Positions 33,108-41,199 of a stretch of 64,000 nt of DNA are shown piece by piece (position 1 is the first letter of the stretch; every line of letters starts with the position of its first letter). Source of the DNA: UBA11872 sp965198285 (GTDB lineage: Bacteria > Chloroflexota > UBA11872). The DNA is taken from NCBI GenBank assembly GCA_965198285.1, contig OZ240251.1:558001-622000 (forward strand). The letters run 5' to 3'. The notes below the pieces were generated by a model, which saw only the letters and a list, made by a program, of their open reading frames with translations, was not told the DNA's origin and did no database searches. Both the position numbers and the translations under genes were made by a program.

Positions 33108-33454
33108 TGCGACCGGGCGTACGAAGGTTCGTGGACGACATGACCGCGCTCGGCCTCGACACCACAGTCGAGGCCGGGTTCGTCATCTATCGGATAGCAC
33201 CGGTGGATGGGGCCCGCGCTGGCACTGAGGTTGAGACTGGCGTAAGCACCGAAGAACTCGATCGATGGCCCCAGATGCCTCCTCACTGGATTTACCTCCC
33301 AGCCGCTATCAACTTCTCGCAGACGAACAGCCAGCCGTCGCCAAAGTCGGGATGGCTTATGCACAGTCGCGAGTTCACAGGTTGGGGTGACGCCCCGCCC
33401 GGAAAGAACTGGGTCAGCCACGTCCGCAGTGTGCTCGGTGAGGCGATCGCATGA
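33107..33454 (+). CDS. Small E2-like (UBC-fold) protein of the ubiquitin-like operon, cysteine-free
   Basis: This 115-residue protein lies between the Ubl and JAB-E1 genes with overlapping starts and stops. Its motif string (PPHWIYLPAAINFSQTN, GWLMHSREFTGWGDAPP, WVSHVRSVLGEAI) matches the small bacterial proteins, annotated as E2/UBC-family type, that accompany multiubiquitin and JAB-ThiF genes. PPHW occupies the place of the E2 proline motif. I read no cysteine anywhere in the translation, so a classical E2 thioester cannot form on this protein. Either another residue or the E1 carries the Ubl, or the protein is a scaffold. The family assignment is from memory and needs profile confirmation. 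Confidence 0.6.
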   Translation: MRPGVRRFVDDMTALGLDTTVEAGFVIYRIAPVDGARAGTEVETGVSTEELDRWPQMPPHWIYLPAAINFSQTNSQPSPKSGWLMHSREFTGWGDAPPGKNWVSHVRSVLGEAIA

Positions 33455-34950
33455 CCCGCCAGACCTCAGTCGCGATGACCGCCAGGGTCGAGCAGGAGGT
33501 GGTAGGCCGGTTGGTCCGGCCTGACGGTCAAGAGGATCTCTGCTTGGCGACCTACCGTCCGTCGTCCGGCCTGAACCGTGTCACGGCGCTAATAGGTGAC
33601 GTGATCGCGCCCGTACCCGGTGACCGATATGTGCACGGAAACGTAACGGTGACAGGTGACTACCTCTTGAGGGCAGCCGAGAAAGCCAAACGCGATAACC
33701 GGGGTTTGGCACTACTTCACAGTCATCCCGGTGCGTTGGGGTGGCAGCCCATGAGTGGCCCAGACCGCGACGGCGAGTTCAGCTACGCCAACTTGGTCCG
33801 CGAAGTCACAGGGCTCCCACTAATCGGTATGACTCTTGCCACCGCTGATGGCTCCTGGTCGGCGCGTCATTGGGACCTTGGAGTCGGGAAGCATGTCGAC
33901 TGCAGCCACTCGACGAATGTTCGTGTAATTGGCGACAGGCTCGCCGTTTCTTGGAACGATGCAATCTGCGCTCCGCCGCAACCAACACACGCACAAGTCC
34001 GCACTCTGAGTTCGTGGGGTGAGCAATGCCAAGCCGACCTAGTTAGGCGCCGTGTCCTTGTCGTAGGAGCCGGGAGCGTAGGCCTCGACGTTGCGGTACG
34101 CCTCGCTGCATCGGGGCTCTGCTACCTGACGGTCATGGACTTCGATGTTGTCGAAGACCGCAACCTGGACCGACTCATTGGGGCGTGTCGTCGGGACGCG
34201 CGGCTACGGCGAACCAAAGTACACGTCGCATACAGGGAAGCAACTAGAGCTGCCACCGCTGCCACTCACAGCATTCAGGTCTCAAACTGGTCTATCTGCG
34301 AACCCGACGGACTGCGACTTGCCCTTGATCACGACATGATTTTTTCTTGTGTTGACCGGCCTTGGCCCCGGGCTGTCCTAAATGCACTGGCCTATTCCGA
34401 CCTGATCCCGGTCATCGACGGCGGCATCGCCATCGACACTTTCGACGACGGGAGAATGCGCAATGCCACTTGGCGCTCTCACGTCATCAGGCCACAGCGA
34501 CCGTGCATGCGTTGCAACCGCCAATTCGACCTTGGTGAGGCCGAGATCGATCGGCAAGGACTGCTCGACGACCCTTCGTACATAGCGGGCACGGACCGAC
34601 TTTCGGACCCTGTAGGCCAGAACGTTGCTCCGCTCTCGGTGAGCGTGGCGGCCAGTCTGCTGGCCCAGTACGTCAGCTTCAGCGTTGCGCCCGCAGGCCT
34701 TGGAGACCCTGGTCCGCTCCAATACGCACTCAACACCCATGGTCTCGAACGCCTCGACCACAACACTTCCCCGAATTGCCCAGTTGAGCACCAGGAAGCG
34801 GTGGGAGATCAGCGCATTCCTCTTACCGGCCGCCACGAACAAGCTGAACGGCAACGGCGAATTGCCGACACTCCGGGTTCCAGAACACGCGTGCTTCGCT
34901 GGGTCGATGATCGTGCTCAATCGGTCAGCCGCTGGTTGGACCGTCGCTGA
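33451..34950 (+). CDS. JAB (JAMM) protease - ThiF/E1-like adenylyltransferase fusion
   Basis: The 499-residue protein starts ATG within ATGA of the preceding stop. Residues about 15-150 form a Prok-JAB domain with Glu28, His90-Ser-His92-Pro, Ser102 and Asp105 (HSHPGALGWQPMSGPD), the JAMM zinc ligands. Residues about 190-430 form an E1/ThiF domain: VVGAGSVGLDVAVRLA (GxGxxG at 206-211), VMDFDVVEDRNLDR, FSCVDRPWPRAVLN, and PVIDGGI, plus a CMRC pair (352-355) that may bind zinc. The last 60 residues are charged. One chain could therefore both process and activate the upstream Ubl. Confidence 0.85.
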   Translation: MTRQTSVAMTARVEQEVVGRLVRPDGQEDLCLATYRPSSGLNRVTALIGDVIAPVPGDRYVHGNVTVTGDYLLRAAEKAKRDNRGLALLHSHPGALGWQPMSGPDRDGEFSYANLVREVTGLPLIGMTLATADGSWSARHWDLGVGKHVDCSHSTNVRVIGDRLAVSWNDAICAPPQPTHAQVRTLSSWGEQCQADLVRRRVLVVGAGSVGLDVAVRLAASGLCYLTVMDFDVVEDRNLDRLIGACRRDARLRRTKVHVAYREATRAATAATHSIQVSNWSICEPDGLRLALDHDMIFSCVDRPWPRAVLNALAYSDLIPVIDGGIAIDTFDDGRMRNATWRSHVIRPQRPCMRCNRQFDLGEAEIDRQGLLDDPSYIAGTDRLSDPVGQNVAPLSVSVAASLLAQYVSFSVAPAGLGDPGPLQYALNTHGLERLDHNTSPNCPVEHQEAVGDQRIPLTGRHEQAERQRRIADTPGSRTRVLRWVDDRAQSVSRWLDRR

Positions 34951-35030
34951 GGATCGAACGGACCAATCTCGTTGCAGGTAGTCCTAAGCATCCCTCGGCG
35001 ATCCGGTGCCAGATCCACGCCGGGCCGCCG

Positions 35031-35059
35031 GTGACAGGGGCGGGTGGCGTGGGTATGAT
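35031..35059 (+). promoter_or_regulatory. Predicted sigma-70-type promoter of the rpsP operon
   Basis: GTGACA (35031-35036) and TATGAT (35054-35059) are separated by exactly 17 bases, about 80 bases before the rpsP start. This is the best-scoring promoter by eye in this part of the window. Confidence 0.6.
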
Positions 35060-35138
35060 CGGGGAGCCGGTGTGGTTCGAGGGCTTAGGGCCTGCCGCGA
35101 CCGGCTCTACCCACTGAGACCACCGGAGTTTCTACTTC

Positions 35139-35414
35139 ATGCTGCGAATTCGTCTCACCCGCACCGGACGCAAGAAGCGTCCCAGCTACCGGGTGGTGGT
35201 GGCCGAGGCGCGCTGGGCGCGCGACGGCCGGCGCATCGCCGAGCTTGGCTATTACGACCCGCTTACCGACCCTTCGACGATCCGCCTGGACGTGGCCGCC
35301 ACGGAGGACTGGATCCGCAAGGGCGCCCAGCCGACGGACCGCGTACGCAAGCTGCTGGACATCGCCAAGAACATGCCGCAGCCGCCAGCGGCCGCAGCCG
35401 GACCCAGCGCCTAG
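35139..35414 (+). CDS. rpsP: 30S ribosomal protein S16
   Basis: The 91-residue protein begins MLRIRLTRTGRKKRPSYRVV and continues VAEARWARDGRRIAELGYYD, then PSTIRLDVAATEDWIRKGAQ and PTDRVRKLLDIA. This is the full S16 pattern, followed by a short Ala/Pro tail. It is the first gene of rpsP-khpA-rimM-trmD and follows the predicted promoter at 35031-35059. Confidence 0.97.
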   Translation: MLRIRLTRTGRKKRPSYRVVVAEARWARDGRRIAELGYYDPLTDPSTIRLDVAATEDWIRKGAQPTDRVRKLLDIAKNMPQPPAAAAGPSA

Positions 35415-35423
35415 CCTCTTCGC

Positions 35424-35660
35424 ATGGACGAACTGGTCGAGTTCATCGCCCGCAACCTGGTCACCGAGCCGGATTCGGTGCGCGTGAACCGGGTGCAGCG
35501 CAACCATCTCAGCATCTACAAGCTCTACGTCCATCCGTCGGACATGGGCCGCGTGATCGGACGACAGGGTCGGGTGGCGCGGGCCATCCGCGCGGTGATG
35601 CACGCCGCGCCCATCGGGTCCGACCGTCGGCTGGCGCTCGACATTCAGGAAAGCACCTGA
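35424..35660 (+). CDS. khpA: KH-domain RNA-binding protein KhpA (YlqC)
   Basis: The 78-residue protein is the single-KH-domain family that sits between rpsP and rimM in many bacteria. The start MDELVEFIARNLVTEPDSVR is typical, and the KH GxxG loop appears as DMGRVIGRQGRVARAIRAVM. KhpA binds RNA, usually with KhpB, and affects cell size and division in Gram-positive bacteria. The gene starts 9 bases after rpsP, and its stop codon overlaps the proposed start of rimM. Confidence 0.94.
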   Translation: MDELVEFIARNLVTEPDSVRVNRVQRNHLSIYKLYVHPSDMGRVIGRQGRVARAIRAVMHAAPIGSDRRLALDIQEST

Positions 35661-36160
35661 CCGAGACGGCCACGGAGATTGTCCTGGCCACCGTGCTGGG
35701 GGCATTCGGCGTACGCGGCGAAGTTAAGGTCCGGCTGGAAACCGACGTGCTGGCCAACCTGGCGCCCGGCCGCCGGGTCTACGTTGGCCCGAGCCGCGAA
35801 CTCACCGAAATCGAGGCCTTTCATCCGGGTCCCAAACCGCGCCTGCGGTTTCAGGGCCTGCACACGCGCGAGGCGGCCCGTGACTTGCGCGGGGCCGAAA
35901 TCGCGGTTCCGCTGGCCGAGGCCGTGCCCCTGCCCGAGGGCAGCTACTACGGCGCGGAGCTGATCGGCGTGCGCGTGGTGGCGGAGACCGGCGAGCCGGT
36001 CGGAACGCTGCGCGAGGTGATCGCCACCGGCAGCAACGATGTCTACATCGTGCGCGGACCCGACGGCGAAGTGCTGGTGCCGGCGATCCACGACGTGGTG
36101 CAGGACTTCGATCCCGTGCGCCGCGTGCTCACCATTGAACTGATCGAAGGACTGCGCTGA
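35657..36160 (+). CDS. rimM: Ribosome maturation factor RimM, probably starting at CTG
   Basis: RimM assists 30S maturation by binding S19. The core is unmistakable: TEIVLATVLGAFGVRGEVKV at the N-terminus, and the PRC-barrel half GSYYGAELIGVRVVAETGEP, SNDVYIVRGPDGEVLVPAIH, then VVQDFDP. No ATG, GTG or TTG lies in frame close upstream. A CTG at 35657 overlaps the khpA stop (CTGA) and has AGGA about 6 bases upstream, giving 167 residues, the normal RimM length. I therefore call CTG as the start. The stop overlaps trmD in TGATG. Confidence 0.9.
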   Translation: MTETATEIVLATVLGAFGVRGEVKVRLETDVLANLAPGRRVYVGPSRELTEIEAFHPGPKPRLRFQGLHTREAARDLRGAEIAVPLAEAVPLPEGSYYGAELIGVRVVAETGEPVGTLREVIATGSNDVYIVRGPDGEVLVPAIHDVVQDFDPVRRVLTIELIEGLR

Positions 36161-36900
36161 TGGCGCCGGCCTGGCGGGTGGACGTGATCACGACGTTCCC
36201 CGAGAGCTTCGAGGGGTTTCTGGACGTCAGCTTGCTTGGCAAGGCGCGGGCGGCGGGCGTCATCGACGTACGGGTGCACAATCTGCGGGACTGGGCCGAC
36301 CCGCCGCATCGAGTTACGGACGACTACGCCTATGGTGGCGGTCCGGGGATGGTGCTGAAGGCCGAACCGATCATTGCGGCGGTTGAGGAGCTGCGAGGGG
36401 CAGACAGCCGGGTTGGCTTGTTGACCCCGCAGGGGCAGCCGCTCACCCAGCCACGGGTCGCGGAACTGGCGACGCGCGCGCACCTGATCCTGATCTGCGG
36501 TCGCTACGAAGGGGTGGACGACCGAGTGCGCACGCTGGTCGTGGACGAAGAGATCAGCGTGGGCGACTACGTGCTGAGCGGGGGCGAAGTCGCCGCCATG
36601 GTGGTCATCGACGCGGCGGCCCGGCTGGTTCCCGGGGTGGTGGGCGATGCGGCCTCGCTCGTTGGCGAATCACACGCCGACGGACGGCTTTCCCACCCGC
36701 AATTCACGCGCCCTGAGGAGTTCCGGGAGCTGCGGGTGCCTTCCGTGTTGCTCAGCGGGCACCACCAGCGGATCGCGCGCTGGCGTCGCGCGCAGGCGCT
36801 GCACCGCACCCAGCGCCGCCGTCCCGATTTGCTGGAGGGCCAGGCGCTGTCCGACGAGGAGCGCCGGCTGATGGACGAGATTCCCCCCGGCGACGCCTAA
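36160..36900 (+). CDS. trmD: tRNA (guanine37-N1)-methyltransferase
   Basis: The 246-residue SPOUT enzyme methylates G37 of tRNAs with G36. Conserved segments include WRVDVITTFPESFEGFLDVS, LRDWADPPHRVTDDYAYGGG, GRYEGVDDRV, the trefoil knot region EEISVGDYVLSGGEVAAMVV, and the C-terminal tRNA-binding domain (SHPQFTRPEEFRELRVPSVL). It is coupled to rimM by a one-base overlap. The usual next gene, rplS, is absent here and is instead found at 27587 on the opposite strand. Confidence 0.97.
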   Translation: MAPAWRVDVITTFPESFEGFLDVSLLGKARAAGVIDVRVHNLRDWADPPHRVTDDYAYGGGPGMVLKAEPIIAAVEELRGADSRVGLLTPQGQPLTQPRVAELATRAHLILICGRYEGVDDRVRTLVVDEEISVGDYVLSGGEVAAMVVIDAAARLVPGVVGDAASLVGESHADGRLSHPQFTRPEEFRELRVPSVLLSGHHQRIARWRRAQALHRTQRRRPDLLEGQALSDEERRLMDEIPPGDA

Positions 36901-36960
36901 GCCGCCAGGTCGATATCAACGGCCGACACCGCCGCGTTTCGAGGCATTCCGCCTTGGCTC

Positions 36961-38292
36961 TCAAGGTCGTTCGACTCTGAGCACCCGCCCGTATACGGCT
37001 CGGACACGGATGTGTTCGCCTCGGTCGATTGATACGCCCGGATCGGCCGTCGCGACCCAATCCTTGTCGCCGACCCGCACTCTCCCAGACGGCCGCAGGT
37101 CGGACAGGGCGACGCCCTTCCGCCCTACCAGCGCCGCATCAGCCGCGGTTTGAAAGCCGCTTGTTCCCCCGCCGCCGGCGTGAGCGAGGCGAGCGAATAA
37201 CGCCCAAATCGCCACTACGATCCCGCCCATCACCGCGATCACGATCGGATTCACCATGAAGCTCGGTTCCGGCAGATCCGAGGGGCGAAAAAAGTCTCCG
37301 AACAGAAAGATCCCGCCGAGGACCAGACACAGGACTCCGCCAGCGCCGAACAAACCGAAGCCCGGCACGGTGGTCTCCCCGTAGAACAGGGCGGCGGCGA
37401 GGACAATGAGCACGACCCCCAGCCAACTGCCAGGCAGGTTCAGGAATCCCACGATCGCCAGAGCTAACGTGATCACACCCGCCAGGCTGGGAATGATCAA
37501 GCCAGGGAATATCACCTCCACCAGCAGGGCGAGGCAGCTGGTCACGAACAGAACAAACACCACCTCGGGCCTGGCGAGGATTCCGAGGATGTATTCCACC
37601 ACGGTGGGCCCCAAGTACCGCACGCGAGCGTCGCGGGACGCGACGGTGATCGGGCCCGCCGCGGTTGTGGCGGTACGCCCGTGAAGCTGATTGAGCGCCG
37701 TGGGCAGGTCGGGGGCGATCAGGTCAACGACGCCGAGGTTCAGGGCCTCCTGCGCCGAGTACGCGGTTGCGTTCCACACGGTGTCTTCCAAGGCGTCGGC
37801 ATTGCGTCCGCGCGCCTCGGCGATACTGCGGATGAACGCGCGCATGTCTTCGCTGATCTTGTGCGCTACGGATCCCTTGATTTTTTGGCCGCCGGCATCG
37901 ACCGGCGAGGCCGCGCCAATGTTGGTGCCCGGCGCCATGACCGCAAAGTTGGCCGCGGCCGCAATGAAGGTCCCGGCCGATCCGGCGTGGGCCCCGGCGG
38001 GCGAGACATATGCGGCCACCGGGACCTCGGAGTCCAGCAGTACTTGAACGATCTTTCGCGTTGACTCGATCAGTCCTCCCGGGGTGTCCAGACGGATGAC
38101 GACCAGCTCGACATCGTCCCCACGCGCCGTGTCCATTCCCCGCGCGATGTGGTCGGCCGTGAGCTGCTGGATGGGGCCTTCGATGTCCATGACCAACACG
38201 GTTGGACTGTCGGCCGCGGCCGGAGTGATTAATTGCCAGGCCGCAAGGCACGTCAGAGCAAAGACGATGGCGGTGACGGTGCCGCGGCGCAT
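36961..38292 (-). CDS. NfeD-family membrane serine protease (ClpP-class, long form)
   Basis: The 443-residue protein has a signal helix, then a ClpP-like protease domain (LVVIRLDTPGGLIESTRKIV). The likely nucleophile is Ser105 in SPAGAHAGSAGTF, and a lysine lies among residues 137-145 (GGQKIKGSVAHK), as in the archaeal 1510-N stomatin-cleaving protease. Four to five transmembrane helices follow (about 235-370). The C-terminal OB-fold NfeD domain (ALVGRKGVALSDLRPSGRVR, VRAVYGRVLRV) ends the protein. The usual partner, a stomatin/SPFH gene, is not adjacent. Confidence 0.93.
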   Translation of the reverse strand: MRRGTVTAIVFALTCLAAWQLITPAAADSPTVLVMDIEGPIQQLTADHIARGMDTARGDDVELVVIRLDTPGGLIESTRKIVQVLLDSEVPVAAYVSPAGAHAGSAGTFIAAAANFAVMAPGTNIGAASPVDAGGQKIKGSVAHKISEDMRAFIRSIAEARGRNADALEDTVWNATAYSAQEALNLGVVDLIAPDLPTALNQLHGRTATTAAGPITVASRDARVRYLGPTVVEYILGILARPEVVFVLFVTSCLALLVEVIFPGLIIPSLAGVITLALAIVGFLNLPGSWLGVVLIVLAAALFYGETTVPGFGLFGAGGVLCLVLGGIFLFGDFFRPSDLPEPSFMVNPIVIAVMGGIVVAIWALFARLAHAGGGGTSGFQTAADAALVGRKGVALSDLRPSGRVRVGDKDWVATADPGVSIDRGEHIRVRAVYGRVLRVERP

Positions 38293-38614
38293 AGGCAGAC
38301 CCTGCTTCAGGAATGAGGCGGGACCCGAAACCCAGCCGCCGCCCCGCCCGAATTCTAGCCGCCATTGGGATCAGGCTGCCGGCGCCCTCGGTTTTTGGGG
38401 CAATGGATCCAGGATGAATCCCTGCCCCGCATCAGGTCCTCCGGTCGGAGTCCGGGCCAGGCTTCTCGCGGGCATGGCGGGATCAAGGTGACCCACGGCC
38501 GCTGCCAAGGAGTCCTTGTCGCGCGGCGGCGCGTAGCGGACAATGGTTAACCCGCGCGGCCTGTTGAGCCGCGCCTTTTCGACTATCCCCCGAACCTGAC
38601 CGAGGAGGCTTCGC
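38293..38614. other. Divergent intergenic region with groEL promoter and leader hairpin
   Basis: This 322-base stretch separates nfeD and groEL. I predict a groEL promoter, TTGTCG (38516-38521) with GACAAT (38539-38544), spacing 17. Next comes a hairpin of arms GCGCGGC and GCCGCGC (38554-38560, 38568-38574) followed by CTTTTC, then AGGAGG close to the GTG start. I find no CIRCE (TTAGCACTC-N9-GAGTGCTAA) element. The rest holds no convincing gene. Confidence 0.5.
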
Positions 38615-40288
38615 GTGGTTATGGATCGCGCTGTCGTGTTCGACCTCGAAGCCCGGCTCGCCCTCCGCGAGGGCGTGGACCTGGTGGCCAACGCCGTCAA
38701 GGTCACCATGGGGCCGAAGGGGCGCAACGTTGCTTACAAACCCAGCCTCGGTCCGCCCACGCTGACCAACGACGGCGTGACCGTGGCGCGGGATATCAAA
38801 GTCGAAAACACCTTTCTGCACACCGGAGCGTCAATCGTCTACGAGGCCTGCCGCCAGACCAACACCGTGGCCGGCGACGGCACCACCACCGCGGCGGTGC
38901 TTACCCAGGCCATGTACAGCCAGGCGTTCAAGGCCATCGTGGCCGGGGCCAGCCCCATGATGATCCGGCGGGGCATGGACCCGGCGCTGGCCGAGGCCGA
39001 GTCCGCCCTGTACAGCCAGGCCGTGCGGACGCGGTCCCGGCAGGATGTCGCCTGGATTGCCGGCATGTCCGCCAACGACCCGTATGTCGGCGAACTGATC
39101 GCCGACGTCTTTGAACGCCAGGGCGTTGAAGGCGCGATTACCGTGGACGAAGGCAAGAGCCTGAAGACCGAAGTCACCTACGTGGACGGCATGCGCCTCG
39201 ACAGCGGATACCTCTCTTCCCATTTCGCGACCGACCAAGCCGAAACCGAGGCGGTGATCGAGAACCCGGACATTCTCATCACCGACCGGGAAATCGAGTT
39301 CCTGCGCGACTTTCTACCCTTCCTGGAACGGTACGCGGCCAGCGGACGCAAGAAGCTGGTGATCATCGCCAATAAGATCATCGGCGAAGTTGTGACGATG
39401 CTGGTCACGAACAAGCAGGTTGGAAATCTGGAAGTTATCTGCGTCAAGGCCCCAGTGTTCGGGCAGCGGCAGCGCTGGATGCTGGAAGACCTGGCGATCT
39501 TCACGGGCGGAACAATCGTTGGTCACGAGACCGGCGAACCGTGGCGGGCGATCGGCCTGGAGGTACTCGGCACCGCCGAACGCGTGCGCTGCACCAAGAC
39601 GCAAGCCTTCTTCGTGCAAGGCCACGGCGACCCGATGGCTATCCGCGAGCGCGTGGAGTACATCTGGATGCAGCACGGGCGGATGAAGAACCACTTCGAC
39701 CGCGAGAAGCACCAGGAGCGCGCCAACAACTTGACCGGCGCGTTCGCCGAAATCTGGGTTGGCGCCGCCAGCGCGGTGGAGCGGTTCGAGTTGAAACACC
39801 GCATCGAGGACGCGATCTCGGCAACCCGGGCCGGCCTGGAGGAAGGCATCGTGCCCGGCGGCGGCACGGCTCTGGCGCGCGCGTCCGAGGCGATTAAGGA
39901 CGACCCATCGCTGTCGACGGACGAGGCCATCGGCCGCGCCGTCGTGCGCGAGGCGCTGCGTGTGCCGATGGAAGTGATCGCCGACAACGCGGGGTATGAC
40001 GGCGCGGTGGCGGTGGACGAAGTCCTACAGCTAGAGGGTCGCGTCGGCTTCAATGCCGCCACCGGCGAGTATGAGGACCTGGTGGCGGTGGGGGTGATCG
40101 ATCCGCTCAAGGTCACCCGGTCGGCGTTGCGCCATGCCGGCAGCGCGGCCGCCATGCTGATCACGTCGGAGGCGGTGGTTGGCGATACGCCCTCGTACCA
40201 TCGCTGGAACGACTACTACCGCGAGCGCCTGGCCAAGAAGCACGGGTTCTACATCGAAGAGCCGCGGTCAAGCGACAGCGCCGACTAG
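38615..40288 (+). CDS. groEL: Divergent GroEL-type chaperonin (Cpn60)
   Basis: A GTG start is preceded by AGGAGG. The 557-residue group I chaperonin has LTNDGVTVARDI (51-61), the ATP motif VAGDGTTTAAVL (85-96), the apical-domain SGYLSSHFATDQAETEAVIE, and GLEEGIVPGGGTALARAS near the C-terminus. It differs from canonical GroEL: the first 40 residues (VFDLEARLALREGVDLVANA) lack the usual start, the apical domain is altered (KAPVFGQRQRWMLEDLAIFT), and the tail lacks the GGM repeats, ending HGFYIEEPRSSDSAD. No groES is adjacent. It may be an additional specialised Cpn60 rather than the housekeeping copy. Confidence 0.92.
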   Translation: MVMDRAVVFDLEARLALREGVDLVANAVKVTMGPKGRNVAYKPSLGPPTLTNDGVTVARDIKVENTFLHTGASIVYEACRQTNTVAGDGTTTAAVLTQAMYSQAFKAIVAGASPMMIRRGMDPALAEAESALYSQAVRTRSRQDVAWIAGMSANDPYVGELIADVFERQGVEGAITVDEGKSLKTEVTYVDGMRLDSGYLSSHFATDQAETEAVIENPDILITDREIEFLRDFLPFLERYAASGRKKLVIIANKIIGEVVTMLVTNKQVGNLEVICVKAPVFGQRQRWMLEDLAIFTGGTIVGHETGEPWRAIGLEVLGTAERVRCTKTQAFFVQGHGDPMAIRERVEYIWMQHGRMKNHFDREKHQERANNLTGAFAEIWVGAASAVERFELKHRIEDAISATRAGLEEGIVPGGGTALARASEAIKDDPSLSTDEAIGRAVVREALRVPMEVIADNAGYDGAVAVDEVLQLEGRVGFNAATGEYEDLVAVGVIDPLKVTRSALRHAGSAAAMLITSEAVVGDTPSYHRWNDYYRERLAKKHGFYIEEPRSSDSAD

Positions 40289-40289
40289 G

Positions 40290-41117
40290 TCAGTCGAAGT
40301 GCAGGCGGTCCACGACTCCGCGATTGCCCTTGAAGTTCTGGTCCGGCGCGGGGAACGTGCCTTGGCGCACGTCGCGGGCGTAGTCGCGTAGCGCCGATTC
40401 GGCCAGCCGCGCGACATCGGCGAAGACGCGCGTGTGCCGGTGCGCCGTCTCGGCGAAGCCGAACAGGTCGTAGATCACCTGGATCTGGCCATCGCAGTGC
40501 GGCCCGGCGCCAATCCCGATGGTTGGAATGTCCAGATGCTCGGTAATCGCCCGGGCCAGGCCGGCGGGCACCAGTTCCAGCACAATTGCGAACGCGCCGG
40601 CGGCGGCCTGGGCGCGCGCACCGTCCACGATCGCCTGGGCGGCCGAGAGCTTGACGCCCTGCACCCGGTATCCGCCCAGCGCTTGCGCTGTCTGCGGCGT
40701 CAGCCCTACGTGCGCCATCACCGGCACGCCACGGGTCGTCAGGGCCTCCGTCACCTCGGCCGTCTCCGCGCCACCCTCCAGTTTGACGGCGGCTGCTCCG
40801 CCCCCTTGCAGCAGACGCGCGGCGTTCCGCAGCGCGGCGTCAACCGTGGCATAGGACATGAAGGGAAGATCGGCGATGACCAGCGTGGACGTTACGGCGC
40901 GCGTCACGGCGGCGGTGTGGTGCACGATGTCGCTGACCCGCACCGGCAGTTCGTTGGCGTGCCCGAGCACCGTGCGGCCCACGCTGTCGCCAACCAGCAG
41001 GGCGTCCACGCCGGCGCGTTCGGCCAATTTGGCAAAGGGCGCGTCGTAGGCCGTCACGCACACCAGGGGGTCGCGTGTGCCCTTGCGCGCGCGGAACTCG
41101 GGAACGGTCACGGACAA
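40290..41117 (-). CDS. panB: 3-methyl-2-oxobutanoate hydroxymethyltransferase
   Basis: PanB makes ketopantoate from 2-oxoisovalerate and methylenetetrahydrofolate in pantothenate/CoA synthesis. The 275-residue protein shows VCVTAYDAPFAKLAERAGVD, LLVGDSVGRTVLGHANELPV, ADLPFMSY, AAAVKLEGG, PVMAHVGLTPQTAQALGGYR, VQGVKLSAAQAIV, and IPTIGIGAGPHCDGQIQVIY, then DLFG, covering all the catalytic and metal motifs. panC and panD are not nearby. Its stop codon is one base from the convergent groEL stop. Confidence 0.97.
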   Translation of the reverse strand: MSVTVPEFRARKGTRDPLVCVTAYDAPFAKLAERAGVDALLVGDSVGRTVLGHANELPVRVSDIVHHTAAVTRAVTSTLVIADLPFMSYATVDAALRNAARLLQGGGAAAVKLEGGAETAEVTEALTTRGVPVMAHVGLTPQTAQALGGYRVQGVKLSAAQAIVDGARAQAAAGAFAIVLELVPAGLARAITEHLDIPTIGIGAGPHCDGQIQVIYDLFGFAETAHRHTRVFADVARLAESALRDYARDVRQGTFPAPDQNFKGNRGVVDRLHFD

Positions 41118-41199
41118 GACTCAGCAGCGGCGCGGCGTGGCCGGATAGTAGCGCGGCCCCGCGGCACTCGACGCCAGTCGGTCGGCCGGGCGTTAGGCC

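Noticed and set aside
38293..38614. Search for a CIRCE/HrcA operator or groES before groEL
   Set aside because: No TTAGCACTC-N9-GAGTGCTAA element and no 95-100-residue GroES frame is present.
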